Positions 8,293 to 17,872 of a stretch of 64,000 nucleotides of DNA are shown piece by piece. Below the pieces are notes generated by a model. It had not been told where the DNA came from, searched no databases, and worked only from the letters and a program-made list of their open reading frames with translations. The stretch covers positions 2,418,001 through 2,482,000 of the forward strand of contig NZ_OZ061318.1 of NCBI RefSeq assembly GCF_964063345.1, written 5' to 3'. Position numbers and translations under genes: made by a program. This DNA is from Pseudomonas lini. GTDB lineage: Bacteria > Pseudomonadota > Gammaproteobacteria > Pseudomonadales > Pseudomonadaceae. Within the stretch, counting starts at the first letter, position 1; the number at the start of each line of letters is the position of its first letter.

Positions 8293-9303
8293 TTACTTGA
8301 CGCCCCGTGCTTGGACCAGCTGTTCAGACAGTTGATGTACGGCCATGGCGTACATCACGCTGCGGTTATAACGCGTGATCGCGTAAAAATTCGTCAGGCC
8401 CATCCAGTATTCAGGGCCATTGTCACCTTCCAGGCGGAAAGCCGTGACCGGCATATCATCGCGCAGCGCATCATGACTCGACCAGCCCAGCGCCCGCAAC
8501 TCCCCGACGGTTTTCGTCGGCTCGATGCCTGCGGTCAAACCCGCGTCTACCTGATCGCCACGCACATCGGCGCGGCTGACCACAGGTTCGCCGGCGACCC
8601 AGCCGTGACGCTTGAAATAACTGGCGACGCTGCCGATGGCATCAATCGGGTTGTTCCAGATATTAATGTGGCCGTCACCGTCAAAATCCACCGCATAGGC
8701 GCGAAAACTGCTCGGCATGAACTGCGGCAAGCCCATGGCCCCGGCGTAGGAGCCTTTGAGGGTCAACGGGTCGACTTGCTCCTCGCGGGCCAGCAGCAGG
8801 AATTCACGCAATTCCTTGCGGAAGAATTCGGCACGGGGAGGATAGTCGAAACCCAGGGTAGCCAAGGCATCGATCACCCGAAAATTGCCGGTATTGCGAC
8901 CAAAAAAGGTCTCGACGCCGATGATCGAGACGATCACCTGCGCCGGCACGCCGTATTCCTGTTCGGCACGAGCCAGGACCGCTTCATGCTGACGCCAGAA
9001 GTCCACACCTCGGGCGATGCGCGCGTCGGTGATGAACATCGGGCGATATTCTTTCCACTGTTTAACCCGTTCGGCGGGCTTGGAGATCGCGTCCAGAATC
9101 GACTGTTTGCGCTCGGCTTCGCGGAACACGCCCATCAGCTGTTCACCGGCAAAGCCATAGTCGCGGGTCATTTCACCGACGAACTCGGCCACCTGGGGTG
9201 AGCCTTCGTAATCGCCGGCCAACGCTTGCTGCGCGGTACCAAGGATGCTTACCAGGCCGACCCATGGCGCGTATCGAGCCGCCCAGCCACGCATTACTTG
9301 CAT
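8293..9303 (-). CDS. sltB1: Lytic murein transglycosylase B (SltB1 type)
   Basis: MltB-family lytic transglycosylase of the periplasm. The chosen ATG at 9303 has AAGGTGA upstream at suitable distance and gives 336 residues; an upstream GTG-frame extension to 9339 would overlap rodA. An N-terminal hydrophobic segment ends near QQALAG. The catalytic Glu sits in IIGVETFFGRNTG; GAMGLPQFMPSSFRAYAVDFDGDG and the C-terminal AITRYNRSVMYAMAV motif follow. Unlike the sltB3-type gene in this window it has no C-terminal peptidoglycan-binding domain and no lipobox. Fourth gene of the pbpA-rodA-sltB1-rlpA set. Confidence 0.92.
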   Translation of the reverse strand: MQVMRGWAARYAPWVGLVSILGTAQQALAGDYEGSPQVAEFVGEMTRDYGFAGEQLMGVFREAERKQSILDAISKPAERVKQWKEYRPMFITDARIARGVDFWRQHEAVLARAEQEYGVPAQVIVSIIGVETFFGRNTGNFRVIDALATLGFDYPPRAEFFRKELREFLLLAREEQVDPLTLKGSYAGAMGLPQFMPSSFRAYAVDFDGDGHINIWNNPIDAIGSVASYFKRHGWVAGEPVVSRADVRGDQVDAGLTAGIEPTKTVGELRALGWSSHDALRDDMPVTAFRLEGDNGPEYWMGLTNFYAITRYNRSVMYAMAVHQLSEQLVQARGVK

Positions 9304-9320
9304 TGAAATCTTCACCTTAT

Positions 9321-10466
9321 TCAAACCTGTGCGATCCACTTGCGATGGGTATGGATCGACATCAAAACCCCAAACGCTGACAGTAGCGTCACCAGCGAAG
9401 TGCCTCCGTAGCTAATGAACGGCAACGGCACCCCCACAACCGGCAACAGGCCACTGACCATACCGATGTTGACGAAAACGTAAACAAAAAACGTCATGGT
9501 CAGGCTGCCCGCGAGCAATTTGCCGAACAATGTCTGCGCCTGGGCGGTAATCACCAGTCCGCGACCGATCAACAACAGATAAATCAGCAACAGTGCGCAG
9601 ATGCCTACCAGGCCAAACTCTTCGCCCATTACCGCAATAATGAAGTCGGTGTGGCTTTCCGGCAGGAAGTCCAGGTGCGACTGGGTACCGAGCAGCCAGC
9701 CTTTGCCGAACACGCCGCCGGAACCGATGGCCGCTTTCGACTGAATGATGTTCCAGCCCGTGCCCAGCGGATCACTCTCGGGGTCGAGGAAGGTCAGGAT
9801 TCGCTGCTTCTGGTAGTCGTGCATGATGAAGTACCACATGCCGACCGCCACCGGCACAGCCGCGGCAATCACGCTGAGAATCCAGCGCCAGCGCAGGCCG
9901 CCCATGAACAGCACGAACGCGCCACCGGCCAGAATAAGCAGCGAAGTGCCAAGGTCGGGCTGGCGTACGATCAGGATGAATGGCAACCCGATCAGGAACA
10001 GACTGACGCCCACATGCTTGAGCTGCGGCGGCAAGGTGCGCTTGGACAGGTACCAGGCGATGGTCGCCGGCATCAGGATCTTCATGAATTCCGAGGGCTG
10101 GAAGCGAATCACCCCGGGGATATTGATCCAGCGCGTGGCACCCATGGCGTTGTGGCCCATGACATCCACCACCACCAGCAACAGCACGCCGACCACATAA
10201 CCGACCGGCACCCAACGGGCCATGAAGCGCGGCTCGAATTGGGCGATGACGATCATCGATACCAGGCCGATGCCGAAGGAAGTGGCTTGCTTGGCCAACA
10301 AATCCCAACTCTTGCCGCTGGCCGAATACAGCACGAACAGGCTGCCGGCAGCCAGGGTCAGCAGCAGGATCAGCAACGGGCCGTCAATGTGCAGGCGTTG
10401 CAACAGCGTTGCGCGGCGACGCATCACATCCTCGCTGGAGAGCATGCGATCGAAATTATTCTTCAC
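9321..10466 (-). CDS. rodA: Rod-shape peptidoglycan glycosyltransferase RodA
   Basis: SEDS-family polymerase that, with PBP2, makes peptidoglycan of the lateral wall in the elongasome. 381 residues from a GTG start at 10466: GGAGG precedes it by 9 bases and the GTG overlaps the end of pbpA (out of frame), which fits translational coupling; an ATG at 10484 lies deeper inside pbpA. About ten hydrophobic helices are visible, with the SEDS signatures ATRWI, the long periplasmic loop containing QRILTFLDPESDPLGTGWN and IGSGGVFGKG, and the terminal PFISYGGTSLV. Confidence 0.95.
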   Translation of the reverse strand: MKNNFDRMLSSEDVMRRRATLLQRLHIDGPLLILLLTLAAGSLFVLYSASGKSWDLLAKQATSFGIGLVSMIVIAQFEPRFMARWVPVGYVVGVLLLVVVDVMGHNAMGATRWINIPGVIRFQPSEFMKILMPATIAWYLSKRTLPPQLKHVGVSLFLIGLPFILIVRQPDLGTSLLILAGGAFVLFMGGLRWRWILSVIAAAVPVAVGMWYFIMHDYQKQRILTFLDPESDPLGTGWNIIQSKAAIGSGGVFGKGWLLGTQSHLDFLPESHTDFIIAVMGEEFGLVGICALLLIYLLLIGRGLVITAQAQTLFGKLLAGSLTMTFFVYVFVNIGMVSGLLPVVGVPLPFISYGGTSLVTLLSAFGVLMSIHTHRKWIAQV

Positions 10467-12351
10467 GGGCCGTAGCCTCCGCACTGATAGGGCTGGCGTA
10501 TTCGGCTTTCAGTCGACCGTCCTGGTCCAGGAGCCAGGCGTCCATGACTTGACGCACCACCGGCGCGGCTACGCCAGAACCGGACTCGCCGTTCTCGACC
10601 ATCACCGACACCACGATTTGCGGGTTGTCGGCCGGCGCGAAACCGACGAACAGGGCGTGGTCGCGGTGACGCTCCTGAACCTTGGAGCGGTCGTACTTTT
10701 CGCCCTGCTTGATGGCGACCACCTGTGCCGTACCACTCTTGCCGGCAATCCGGTATTGAGCACCGATGGAGGCCTTGCGCGCCGTACCGCGGGCACCGTG
10801 CATCACCTGCTGCATGCCGTGGTTGACCTTGGTCCAGTCCGACGGGTCACGCAGGACAATGTCCGGCATCGGATTTTCATCCTTCGGCCGCTCGCCTTCG
10901 ACGGTCTTGGCCAGGTGCGGACGGTTCCAGACACCCTTGTTCGCCACCAGCGCCGTAGCCTGGGCCAGTTGCAAGGGTGTTGATTGCATGTAGCCCTGTC
11001 CAATCCCGAGAATCAGCGTTTCGCCCGGGAACCAGGCCTGACGACGGGTCGCGCGCTTCCATTCCCGGGTCGGCATCAACCCCGGCGATTCTTCGAACAT
11101 GTCCAGGGAGACCTTCTGGCCAATGCCAAATTTGCTCATGTACGACGACAGCCGATCGATACCCAGCTTGTGGGCCAGGTCATAGAAGTAGGTGTCGTTG
11201 GACCGCATGATCGCCGTGTCCAGATCCACGTAGCCGTCGCCGGTACGGTTCCAGTTACGGTATTTGTGATCGTAGTTGGGCAATTGGTAGTAACCGGGAT
11301 CGTAGACCCGGGTCGACGCCGTAACCACGCCCGCATCCAGACCGGCAATCGCCACCGCCGGTTTAATCGTCGAGCCCGGCGGGTACAGACCGCGCAACAC
11401 GCGGTTGAACAGTGGCCGGTCGATGGAATCGCGCAACTCGGAATAGGCTTTGAAACTGATGCCGGTGACGAACAGGTTCGGGTCGAAACTCGGCTGACTG
11501 ACCATCGCCAGCACTTCGCCGGTTTTCGGGTCCAGCGCCACCACCGCGCCACGGCGACCGCCGAGTGCAGCTTCGGCGGCCTCCTGCAATTTGATGTCCA
11601 GGCTCAGGACGATGTCCTTGCCGGAAATCGGTTCGGTACGCTTGAGCACGCGCAATACGCGGCCCCGAGCGTTGGTCTCGACTTCTTCGTAACCCACCTG
11701 ACCGTGCAGCTCGGGCTCGTAGAACCGCTCGATGCCGGTTTTACCAATTTGATGGGTGCCGCTGTAACTCACCGGATCGAGCGACTTCAGCTCTTTCTCG
11801 TTGATCCGCCCCATGTAACCCACTGAATGCGCAAAGTGCGCGCCCTGCGGGTAATGACGCACCAGTTGCGCGACCACTTCCACACCGGGCAGACGGAACT
11901 GGTTCACCGCGATGCGGGCGATCTGCTCTTCGGTCAGCTCGAACAGGATTGGCACCGGTTCGAACGGCCGGCGACCCTGACGCATGCGCTTCTCGAAGAT
12001 CACCCGGTCCTCGGGCGTCAGCTCGAGCACCTCGACGATTACGTCGAGCACTTGTTGCCAGTCACCGGAGCGTTCGCGGGTCATGCTCAGGCTGAAGCTG
12101 GGCCGATTGTCGGCCACCACCACGCCATTGCGGTCAAAGATCAACCCCCGAGTCGGCGGAATCGGCTGCACATGGACGCGGTTGTTTTCCGACAGGGTCG
12201 AGTGGTACTCGTACTGGATCACCTGAAGGAAATACAACCGCGCGATCAGCACGCCAATCAGCGTTACCACAGCAATAGCCCCGAACACGACGCGGCCACG
12301 CACCAGACGGGCGTCTTTTTCGTGGTCCTTGATGCGGATCGGCTGGGACAT
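10456..12351 (-). CDS. mrdA: Penicillin-binding protein 2 (peptidoglycan DD-transpeptidase)
   Basis: Transpeptidase (also called pbpA in Pseudomonas) partnering RodA in cell elongation; inner-membrane anchored, periplasmic. The ATG at 12351 gives 631 residues and sits 10 bases beyond the rlmH stop; the open frame extends into rlmH to 12402 but that part is unlikely to be translated. One N-terminal transmembrane helix (VVFGAIAVVTLIGVLIARLY), the dimerisation domain, and the transpeptidase domain with PPGSTIKP (SxxK near residue 330), SNDTYFYDLA (SxN) and KSGTAQ (K-[ST]-G). Confidence 0.95.
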   Translation of the reverse strand: MSQPIRIKDHEKDARLVRGRVVFGAIAVVTLIGVLIARLYFLQVIQYEYHSTLSENNRVHVQPIPPTRGLIFDRNGVVVADNRPSFSLSMTRERSGDWQQVLDVIVEVLELTPEDRVIFEKRMRQGRRPFEPVPILFELTEEQIARIAVNQFRLPGVEVVAQLVRHYPQGAHFAHSVGYMGRINEKELKSLDPVSYSGTHQIGKTGIERFYEPELHGQVGYEEVETNARGRVLRVLKRTEPISGKDIVLSLDIKLQEAAEAALGGRRGAVVALDPKTGEVLAMVSQPSFDPNLFVTGISFKAYSELRDSIDRPLFNRVLRGLYPPGSTIKPAVAIAGLDAGVVTASTRVYDPGYYQLPNYDHKYRNWNRTGDGYVDLDTAIMRSNDTYFYDLAHKLGIDRLSSYMSKFGIGQKVSLDMFEESPGLMPTREWKRATRRQAWFPGETLILGIGQGYMQSTPLQLAQATALVANKGVWNRPHLAKTVEGERPKDENPMPDIVLRDPSDWTKVNHGMQQVMHGARGTARKASIGAQYRIAGKSGTAQVVAIKQGEKYDRSKVQERHRDHALFVGFAPADNPQIVVSVMVENGESGSGVAAPVVRQVMDAWLLDQDGRLKAEYASPISAEATAREE

Positions 12352-12361
12352 GAGGGCAGAA

Positions 12362-12829
12362 CTACTTGTGGTAAGGGTGGCCGGACAACACTGTCCAGGC
12401 ACGATACAGCTGTTCGCCGATCAGAATCCGCACCAGTGGGTGCGGCAACGTCAACGGTGATAACGACCAGCGTTGATCCGCCCGTGCACAGACTTCCGGC
12501 GCCAGCCCCTCGGGGCCGCCGACCATGAAATTCACCGTGCGCGAGTCCAGCCGCCAGCGATCGAGTTCGACCGCCAGTTGCTCGGTACTCCAGGGCTTGC
12601 CGTGGACTTCGAGGGTGACAATGCGCTCATTCGGCCCGACCTTGGCCAGCATGGCTTCGCCTTCCTGACGGATGAAGCGCGCCACGTCGGCGTTCTTGCC
12701 GCGGGTGTTGAGCGGAATTTCCACCAGTTCCAGCGCCAGCTCGGATGGAAGACGCTTGGCATATTCATGCCAGCCTTCTTCCACCCATTTGGGCATGCGT
12801 GAACCGACGGCGATCAGTCGCAGTCGCAC
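12362..12829 (-). CDS. rlmH: 23S rRNA (pseudouridine1915-N3)-methyltransferase
   Basis: SPOUT-family methyltransferase that methylates pseudouridine 1915 in helix 69 of 23S rRNA on 70S ribosomes. 155 residues, the family length. Starts MRLRLIAVG; the C-terminal knot that binds SAM reads [12 protein letters not shown], then [24 protein letters not shown], ending in HPYHK. Placed between rsfS and mrdA with gaps of about 10 bases, so probably cotranscribed. Confidence 0.96.
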   Translation of the reverse strand: MRLRLIAVGSRMPKWVEEGWHEYAKRLPSELALELVEIPLNTRGKNADVARFIRQEGEAMLAKVGPNERIVTLEVHGKPWSTEQLAVELDRWRLDSRTVNFMVGGPEGLAPEVCARADQRWSLSPLTLPHPLVRILIGEQLYRAWTVLSGHPYHK

Positions 12830-12838
12830 AGCGGTCCC

Positions 12839-13333
12839 TTATTGCTGGTCTTTGTTGAGCTTGATGAAATGCTCATGGGTGTTTTCCGGGCTGTGATGCG
12901 CGGCGCTGCCGGCACGGCTCTGCTCGGCACCCTGCCACAAACGCTCCAGGTCATAGAACTGGCGAGCGCTGGCAGTCATCATGTGCACGATGACGTCGTC
13001 CATGTCCAGCAACACCCAGTCGCTGTCGCCCTTGCCTTCTTCACCCAACGGCTTGACGCCCTGGGCCTTGACCGCCTCGCGGACCTTATCCAGCATCGCG
13101 CCAATCTGGCGGTTGGAAGTACCGGTAGCGATGATCATGAAGTCAGTGATGCTCTGCTTTTCACGAACGTCGATCACCAGAACATCCTGGGCCTTGACGT
13201 CTTCCAGGGCTGCTACGGCAACCTTGACCAGCTCTTCGCCACGCAGCTCCGGCCCGGTTGGGGCCTCTACTGGCAGTGGGGCGCTCTTGAACGTGCCCTT
13301 GCGCTTTACTTTGCTTACGTCTTTGTCAGTCAT
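12839..13333 (-). CDS. rsfS: Ribosome silencing factor RsfS
   Basis: Binds ribosomal protein uL14 of the 50S subunit and blocks subunit joining during starvation (YbeB/Iojap family). 164 residues, longer than the usual ~105-120 because of a Lys/Pro-rich N-terminal extension of about 35 residues before ELVKVAVAALED; a later start cannot be excluded. The core signature KQSITDFMIIATGTSNRQIGAM and DWVLLDMDDVIVHMM are clear. Lies between nadD and rlmH as in other gammaproteobacteria. Confidence 0.93.
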   Translation of the reverse strand: MTDKDVSKVKRKGTFKSAPLPVEAPTGPELRGEELVKVAVAALEDVKAQDVLVIDVREKQSITDFMIIATGTSNRQIGAMLDKVREAVKAQGVKPLGEEGKGDSDWVLLDMDDVIVHMMTASARQFYDLERLWQGAEQSRAGSAAHHSPENTHEHFIKLNKDQQ

Positions 13334-13405
13334 ATAAAACTCGTTTTGCTCGTATGTTCGGGCGCTTCGCTACACGCATTCACGTGCCTTGAAGCGCACC
13401 CTTTT

Positions 13406-14068
13406 TCAGTTCGACGCACGGTAAAGCCCGTGCGCATCGATGTAGGCCAGGACCGCGTCGGGCACCAGGAAACGTACCGACTTACCGCTGGCCAGCAGTT
13501 GACGGATCTGGGTGGCGGATACCGCGAGCGGCGTCTGCCAGACGAATGCAATCTGTCCGCTCGGCCCTTTGAGGGCCAGCGGGTCGCTCACCGAGCGCGC
13601 TGCCAGCAGGTTGCGCAAGGCATCCGGCGGTTCGCTGTCGGCATCCGGGCGTTGCAGCACCAGGATGTGGCAATGCTGGAGCAACTCTTCCCAGCGGTGC
13701 CAAGTGGGCAGGCCGCAAAATGCGTCCCAGCCCAAAAGTAGAAAAACCTGGTCTGGGGCGGCCAATTCGGCGCGCATCAATTCCAGGGTGTCGATAGTGT
13801 AGGACGGTTTATCCCGCTGCAATTCGCGAGCGTCCACCACCAACGGCGGCACACCGGCCACCGCGCACTTGACCATCGCCAGACGGTCCTTCGCCGACAC
13901 CTGCGGCGTGCCCCGATGAGGCGGCCTGGCACTGGGTGTCAGACGCAACTCATCGAGCGCCAGCGATTCGGCGACTTCCAGCGCACCGCGCAAATGGCCG
14001 ATGTGCACCGGGTCGAAGGTCCCGCCCAATACGCCAATGCGTCGAGGCTGAGGCTCGCTGGCGGTCAC
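13406..14068 (-). CDS. nadD: Nicotinate-nucleotide adenylyltransferase
   Basis: Adenylates nicotinate mononucleotide in NAD synthesis, in the cytoplasm. The nucleotidyltransferase signature [12 protein letters not shown] lies close to the N-terminus; [23 protein letters not shown] and the C-terminal SATQIRQLL motif confirm it. The start is uncertain: a GTG at 14068 gives 220 residues; a TTG at 14095 with AGGAG ten bases upstream, just next to the proA stop, and a GTG at 14131 inside proA are alternatives. All share the same enzyme core. Confidence 0.92.
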   Translation of the reverse strand: MTASEPQPRRIGVLGGTFDPVHIGHLRGALEVAESLALDELRLTPSARPPHRGTPQVSAKDRLAMVKCAVAGVPPLVVDARELQRDKPSYTIDTLELMRAELAAPDQVFLLLGWDAFCGLPTWHRWEELLQHCHILVLQRPDADSEPPDALRNLLAARSVSDPLALKGPSGQIAFVWQTPLAVSATQIRQLLASGKSVRFLVPDAVLAYIDAHGLYRASN

Positions 14069-14096
14069 TTGGGCTGATGGGTCGAAGTCGCCCAAG

Positions 14097-15368
14097 TCAG
14101 ACCGACTCCTGGCCGCGCAACTGCCCGTCACCGACCACGACGTACTTCTCGCAGGTCAGCCCTTCGAGGCCCACCGGGCCGCGGGCGTGCAGCTTATCAG
14201 TAGAAATGCCAATCTCGGCACCCAATCCGTATTCGAAGCCATCGGCGAAGCACGTCGGGGTGTTGATCATCACCGAAGACGAATCGACTTCAGCCACGAA
14301 ACGCCGGGTGTCAGCCAGGTTTTCACTGACGATCGAATCGGTGTGATGGGAGCCGTACTTGTTAATGTGCTCGATGGCCTGATCCAGCCCGTCAACCACG
14401 CGGATCGAGAGGATCGGCGCCAGGTATTCGGTGTGCCAGTCTTCTTCAGTGGCCGCAACGGCCTCGATGATCACCCGGGTAAGCTCGCAACCGCGCAGTT
14501 CGACGCCTTTTTCGCGGAACTGGGCAGCCATCGACGGCAGGAACTCCTTGGCGACTGCCTGATCGACCAGCAAGGTTTCCATGGCGCCACAGATACCGTA
14601 ACGGTAAGTCTTGGCGTTGAACGCAATGCGCTGGGCCTTCGGCAGATCGGCGTGGGCACTGACGTAGACGTGACAGATGCCGTCCAGGTGCTTGATGACG
14701 GGCACGCGGGCATCGCGACTGACCCGTTCGATCAGGCCACGGCCGCCACGGGGCACAATGACGTCGACGTATTCAGGCATGGTGATCAGCGCGCCAACGG
14801 CGGCACGATCGGTGGTTTCAACCACTTGCACCACGGCGGCCGGCAGATCGGCTTCGGCCAGGCCGCGCTGGATGCAGGCGGCAATCGCACGGTTGGAATG
14901 AATCGCCTCGGAGCCGCCACGCAGGATGGTGGCGTTGCCGGACTTCAGGCACAGGCTGGCGGCATCGATGGTCACATTCGGCCGTGATTCGTAGATGATC
15001 CCGATCACGCCCAATGGCACGCGCATCTTGCCGACCTGGATGCCAGAAGGGCGATAACTCATGTCGCGGATCGCACCCACCGGGTCCGGCAATGCCGCGA
15101 CCTGGCGTAAACCGACGATCATGCCGTCGATGCGCTCCGGGGTCAGTGCCAGGCGTTCCAGCAGAGCAGGCTCAAGACCATTGGCACGGCCGGCGGCCAA
15201 ATCCAGTTCATTGGCTGAGGTCAGCTCGGCGCGTGCAGCGTCCAGCGCAGTGGCAGCCGCCTGCAAGGCGCGGTTTTTCTGCGCGGTGCTGGCACGGCCG
15301 ATCACGCGGGAAGCTTCGCGGGCGGCGCGACCCAAACGGGTCATGTAGTCAAGAACGGACTCAGTCAT
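14097..15368 (-). CDS. proA: Glutamate-5-semialdehyde dehydrogenase (gamma-glutamyl phosphate reductase)
   Basis: Second step of proline synthesis: NADPH-dependent reduction of gamma-glutamyl phosphate, cytoplasmic. 423 residues from the ATG at 15368 (MTESVLDYM; an ATG three codons upstream is also in frame). Visible signatures: [15 protein letters not shown], the catalytic Cys in [12 protein letters not shown], and the C-terminal [25 protein letters not shown]. proB is not adjacent, as is normal in Pseudomonas. Confidence 0.96.
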   Translation of the reverse strand: MTESVLDYMTRLGRAAREASRVIGRASTAQKNRALQAAATALDAARAELTSANELDLAAGRANGLEPALLERLALTPERIDGMIVGLRQVAALPDPVGAIRDMSYRPSGIQVGKMRVPLGVIGIIYESRPNVTIDAASLCLKSGNATILRGGSEAIHSNRAIAACIQRGLAEADLPAAVVQVVETTDRAAVGALITMPEYVDVIVPRGGRGLIERVSRDARVPVIKHLDGICHVYVSAHADLPKAQRIAFNAKTYRYGICGAMETLLVDQAVAKEFLPSMAAQFREKGVELRGCELTRVIIEAVAATEEDWHTEYLAPILSIRVVDGLDQAIEHINKYGSHHTDSIVSENLADTRRFVAEVDSSSVMINTPTCFADGFEYGLGAEIGISTDKLHARGPVGLEGLTCEKYVVVGDGQLRGQESV

Positions 15369-15557
15369 GGTCTGCAATGGTCTTTGCTAAGGTCTTGGTA
15401 AAGAGTAAAGCGGCAGATTATAGCTGTCGCGTCCCGGGACTAACAGCGGTGACAGGCGGATGGTCGAAATGGAGCGCAATTTGCCGACGTTCAGCCGGGA
15501 TTAAGCTGCATATTGTTATCATCACGACTCAATCAGCCCTGATAAACGCTGTTCATC

Positions 15558-16256
15558 ATGACCAACCTGCCTGTTTCTGCATCCACTACGCGCCAGCCCA
15601 AGGGGTTGCCGGATGCATTTTTCGACCGCGATGCCCAAACGCTGGCCCGGGATTTACTGGGCAAAATCATCCGTCATCGGGTCGGCGACCTGTGGCTAAG
15701 TGCCCGGATCATCGAGACCGAAGCCTATTACTGCGAAGAAAAAGGCAGCCACGCCTCCCTTGGCTACACAGAAAAGCGTAAAGCTTTGTTTCTGGATGGC
15801 GGCCACATCTATATGTATTACGCCCGCGGCGGTGATTCCCTGAACTTCAGCGCTCAGGGGCCGGGCAATGCGGTATTGATCAAATCCGCCTATCCATGGG
15901 TCGATGAATTGAGCGGGCCGGCAAGCCTGGCGCAAATGCTTTTGAACAATCCCGATGCCCAGGGCCGCCCTCGCCCCTCGCAAAAGCTGTGTGCCGGGCA
16001 GACATTGCTCTGCAAGGCGCTGGGGCTGAAGGTGCCGGTCTGGGACACCAAGCGCTTCGACCATGAAGTGCTGCTGGTGGAAGATGTCGGGCCCGCGCCC
16101 GGCCATATCATCCAGACCACACGCCTGGGCATTCCCCACGGGCGCGACGAACACTTGATGTACCGCTTTGTTGATGCGGCTTACGCGCTTTACTGCACGC
16201 GCAACCCGCTGCGCCGGGGGCAAATCGAAGGTCGCGATTATTTTTTGTTGTCCTGA
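15558..16256 (+). CDS. mpg: DNA-3-methyladenine glycosylase (AAG/MPG family)
   Basis: Base-excision repair enzyme that removes alkylated purines. 232 residues. Family signatures: ARDLLGKIIRH, RIIETEAYYCEEKGSHASLGYT with the catalytic Glu in IETEAY, ALFLDGGHIYMYYARG, and CAGQTLLCKALGL. The gene is divergent from proA and ends in an REP pair. Confidence 0.92.
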   Translation: MTNLPVSASTTRQPKGLPDAFFDRDAQTLARDLLGKIIRHRVGDLWLSARIIETEAYYCEEKGSHASLGYTEKRKALFLDGGHIYMYYARGGDSLNFSAQGPGNAVLIKSAYPWVDELSGPASLAQMLLNNPDAQGRPRPSQKLCAGQTLLCKALGLKVPVWDTKRFDHEVLLVEDVGPAPGHIIQTTRLGIPHGRDEHLMYRFVDAAYALYCTRNPLRRGQIEGRDYFLLS

Positions 16257-16287
16257 GACGTGCCCGGGCTACAGGTAAACGGGAATC

Positions 16288-16381
16288 CCTGCGGGAGCGG
16301 GCTTGCCCGCGATAGGGCCCTACCGGTCGACATCAATGCTGACTGTCCCGGCGCCATCGCGGGCAAGCCCGCTCCCACAGG
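16288..16381. repeat. REP pair (GGGAGCGGGCTTGCCCGCGA family)
   Basis: Two facing copies (TGCGGGAGCGGGCTTGCCCG and its reverse complement) about 40 bases apart, between mpg and the DedA-PAP2 gene on the same strand. Confidence 0.88.
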
Positions 16382-16448
16382 GTTTTATGGAGTTGTTTAA
16401 ATTGTGTTCGCCCACCAAGGGCTAATTGAATCAGATGGAGTTGTTTTT

Positions 16449-17765
16449 ATGGGCCCATGGCTCGATAGCGTGACCGGTTGGTTGACGGTCAATCCGCAAT
16501 GGCTGGCCGCGGCAGTGTTCGTAGTGGCTTGTATGGAATGCCTGGCGATTGTCGGATTGATCGTGCCCGGCACGGTGTTGCTGTTTGCCGTGACGGTGCT
16601 GGCCGGCAGTGGCGCGCTGTCATTGGGTGAAACGCTGTTGATGGGCTTTCTCGGCGGAGTGCTGGGCGACATCGTTTCGTATTTGTTAGGGCGACATTTC
16701 CACCAGAACATCCGGCGCCTGCCGGGGTTGCGCCATCATCCGGAATGGATGGCCGGGGCCGAGGCTTATTTCCAGCGTTATGGTATCGCCAGCCTGTTGG
16801 TCGGACGCTTTATCGGCCCGCTGCGGCCAATGTTGCCAATGGTCGCCGGGATGTGCGACATGCCCTTCCCGCGCTTCGCCGTCGTCAGCCTGTTGGCTGC
16901 CGCGGGCTGGAGCCTCGCCTATCTCCTGCCGGGCTGGGCCACCGGGGCGGCGATCCGCTTGCCATTGCCGGAAGGTTTCTGGCTTGAAGCCGGGATTGTC
17001 GCCGGCAGCATTGCAGTGATGGTCGGCCTGAGCGCAAACAGCAGCCTGCGCCGCCATCGCCGGGCGACCATCTGGATCAGCAGCATGAGCCTGTTGATCC
17101 TGATCGGCCTGTTCATCGGTTACCCGCACCTGACCGCCCTCGACCAAGGATTGATGACCCTGATCCAGGAACACCGCAGCCCGGCGCTCGATGAAGTGGC
17201 GGTGGTGTTCACGCTGATCGGTGAATTGCGCAACATGTTTATGCTCAGCGCCCTGCTGACAGTTTTGCTGTTGCTGACACGACAATGGCGACACGCGATC
17301 TTCGCTGGCGGCACCCTGCTGTTCACCGCGCTGGGCAACACTGCGACCAAACACTTTTTCGCCCGTGTGCGCCCGGAAGTGCTGAGTGATCCACTGACCA
17401 GCTACAGCATGCCCAGCGGCCACGCCTCGGGCTCTTTCGCGCTGTTCTTGACGCTCGCAGTGCTTGCCGGTCGCGGACAACCACCGCGCATGCGCCTGAC
17501 CTGGTTATTAGTGGGCTGCTTGCCGGCGCTGATGATTGCCCTGTCACGGGTGTACCTGGGCGCGCACTGGCCGACCGATGTGCTGGCCGGCGCAATGCTG
17601 GCGGCGTGCGTGTGTGCGGCGAGCCTTTGGCTGACTCAACGCCAGACTTCGCTCAATGCCATGCCGCCGAAAATCTGGTGGCTGGTGTTGCCATCGTTGG
17701 TGGCGTTGTTCGGTTTCTTTGCGTTGAGGCACATGCCGCATGCGATGTTGCGGTATGCGTACTGA
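16449..17765 (+). CDS. DedA-PAP2 fusion membrane protein (predicted lipid phosphatase)
   Basis: 438-residue inner-membrane protein joining two families. Residues about 1-190 are a DedA (SNARE-associated/undecaprenyl-phosphate flippase-like) domain: IVGLIVPGTVLL, GGVLGDIVSYLLGR, VGRFIGPLRPMLPMVAGM. Residues about 225-430 are a PAP2 phosphatase with all three catalytic motifs: KHFFARVRP, PSGH, and SRVYLGAHWPTD. A fused flippase-like and phosphatase pair suggests handling of undecaprenyl (pyro)phosphate or another lipid phosphate across the membrane; that role is inferred. ATG 16449 is chosen because the upstream ATG at 16404 adds a polar leader before the first membrane segment. Confidence 0.88.
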   Translation: MGPWLDSVTGWLTVNPQWLAAAVFVVACMECLAIVGLIVPGTVLLFAVTVLAGSGALSLGETLLMGFLGGVLGDIVSYLLGRHFHQNIRRLPGLRHHPEWMAGAEAYFQRYGIASLLVGRFIGPLRPMLPMVAGMCDMPFPRFAVVSLLAAAGWSLAYLLPGWATGAAIRLPLPEGFWLEAGIVAGSIAVMVGLSANSSLRRHRRATIWISSMSLLILIGLFIGYPHLTALDQGLMTLIQEHRSPALDEVAVVFTLIGELRNMFMLSALLTVLLLLTRQWRHAIFAGGTLLFTALGNTATKHFFARVRPEVLSDPLTSYSMPSGHASGSFALFLTLAVLAGRGQPPRMRLTWLLVGCLPALMIALSRVYLGAHWPTDVLAGAMLAACVCAASLWLTQRQTSLNAMPPKIWWLVLPSLVALFGFFALRHMPHAMLRYAY

Positions 17766-17775
17766 AAAGATCAAA

Positions 17776-17872
17776 AGATCGTCCGAACGCGGCCCGAGCC
17801 TTCGGCAGCTCCTACAGGGTGTACGCCAATTTAATGTAGGAGCTGCCGCAGGCTGCGATCTTCTGGCGGACG
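17776..17872. repeat. REP pair of a third type (GTAGGAGCTGCCGCAGGCTGCGATCT-like)
   Basis: Facing arms AAGATCG...CTTCGGCAGCTCCTACA and TGTAGGAGCTGCCGCAGGCT...CGATCTT lie between two convergent genes. A common Pseudomonas fluorescens-group REP variant, distinct from the other two families in the window. Confidence 0.8.
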
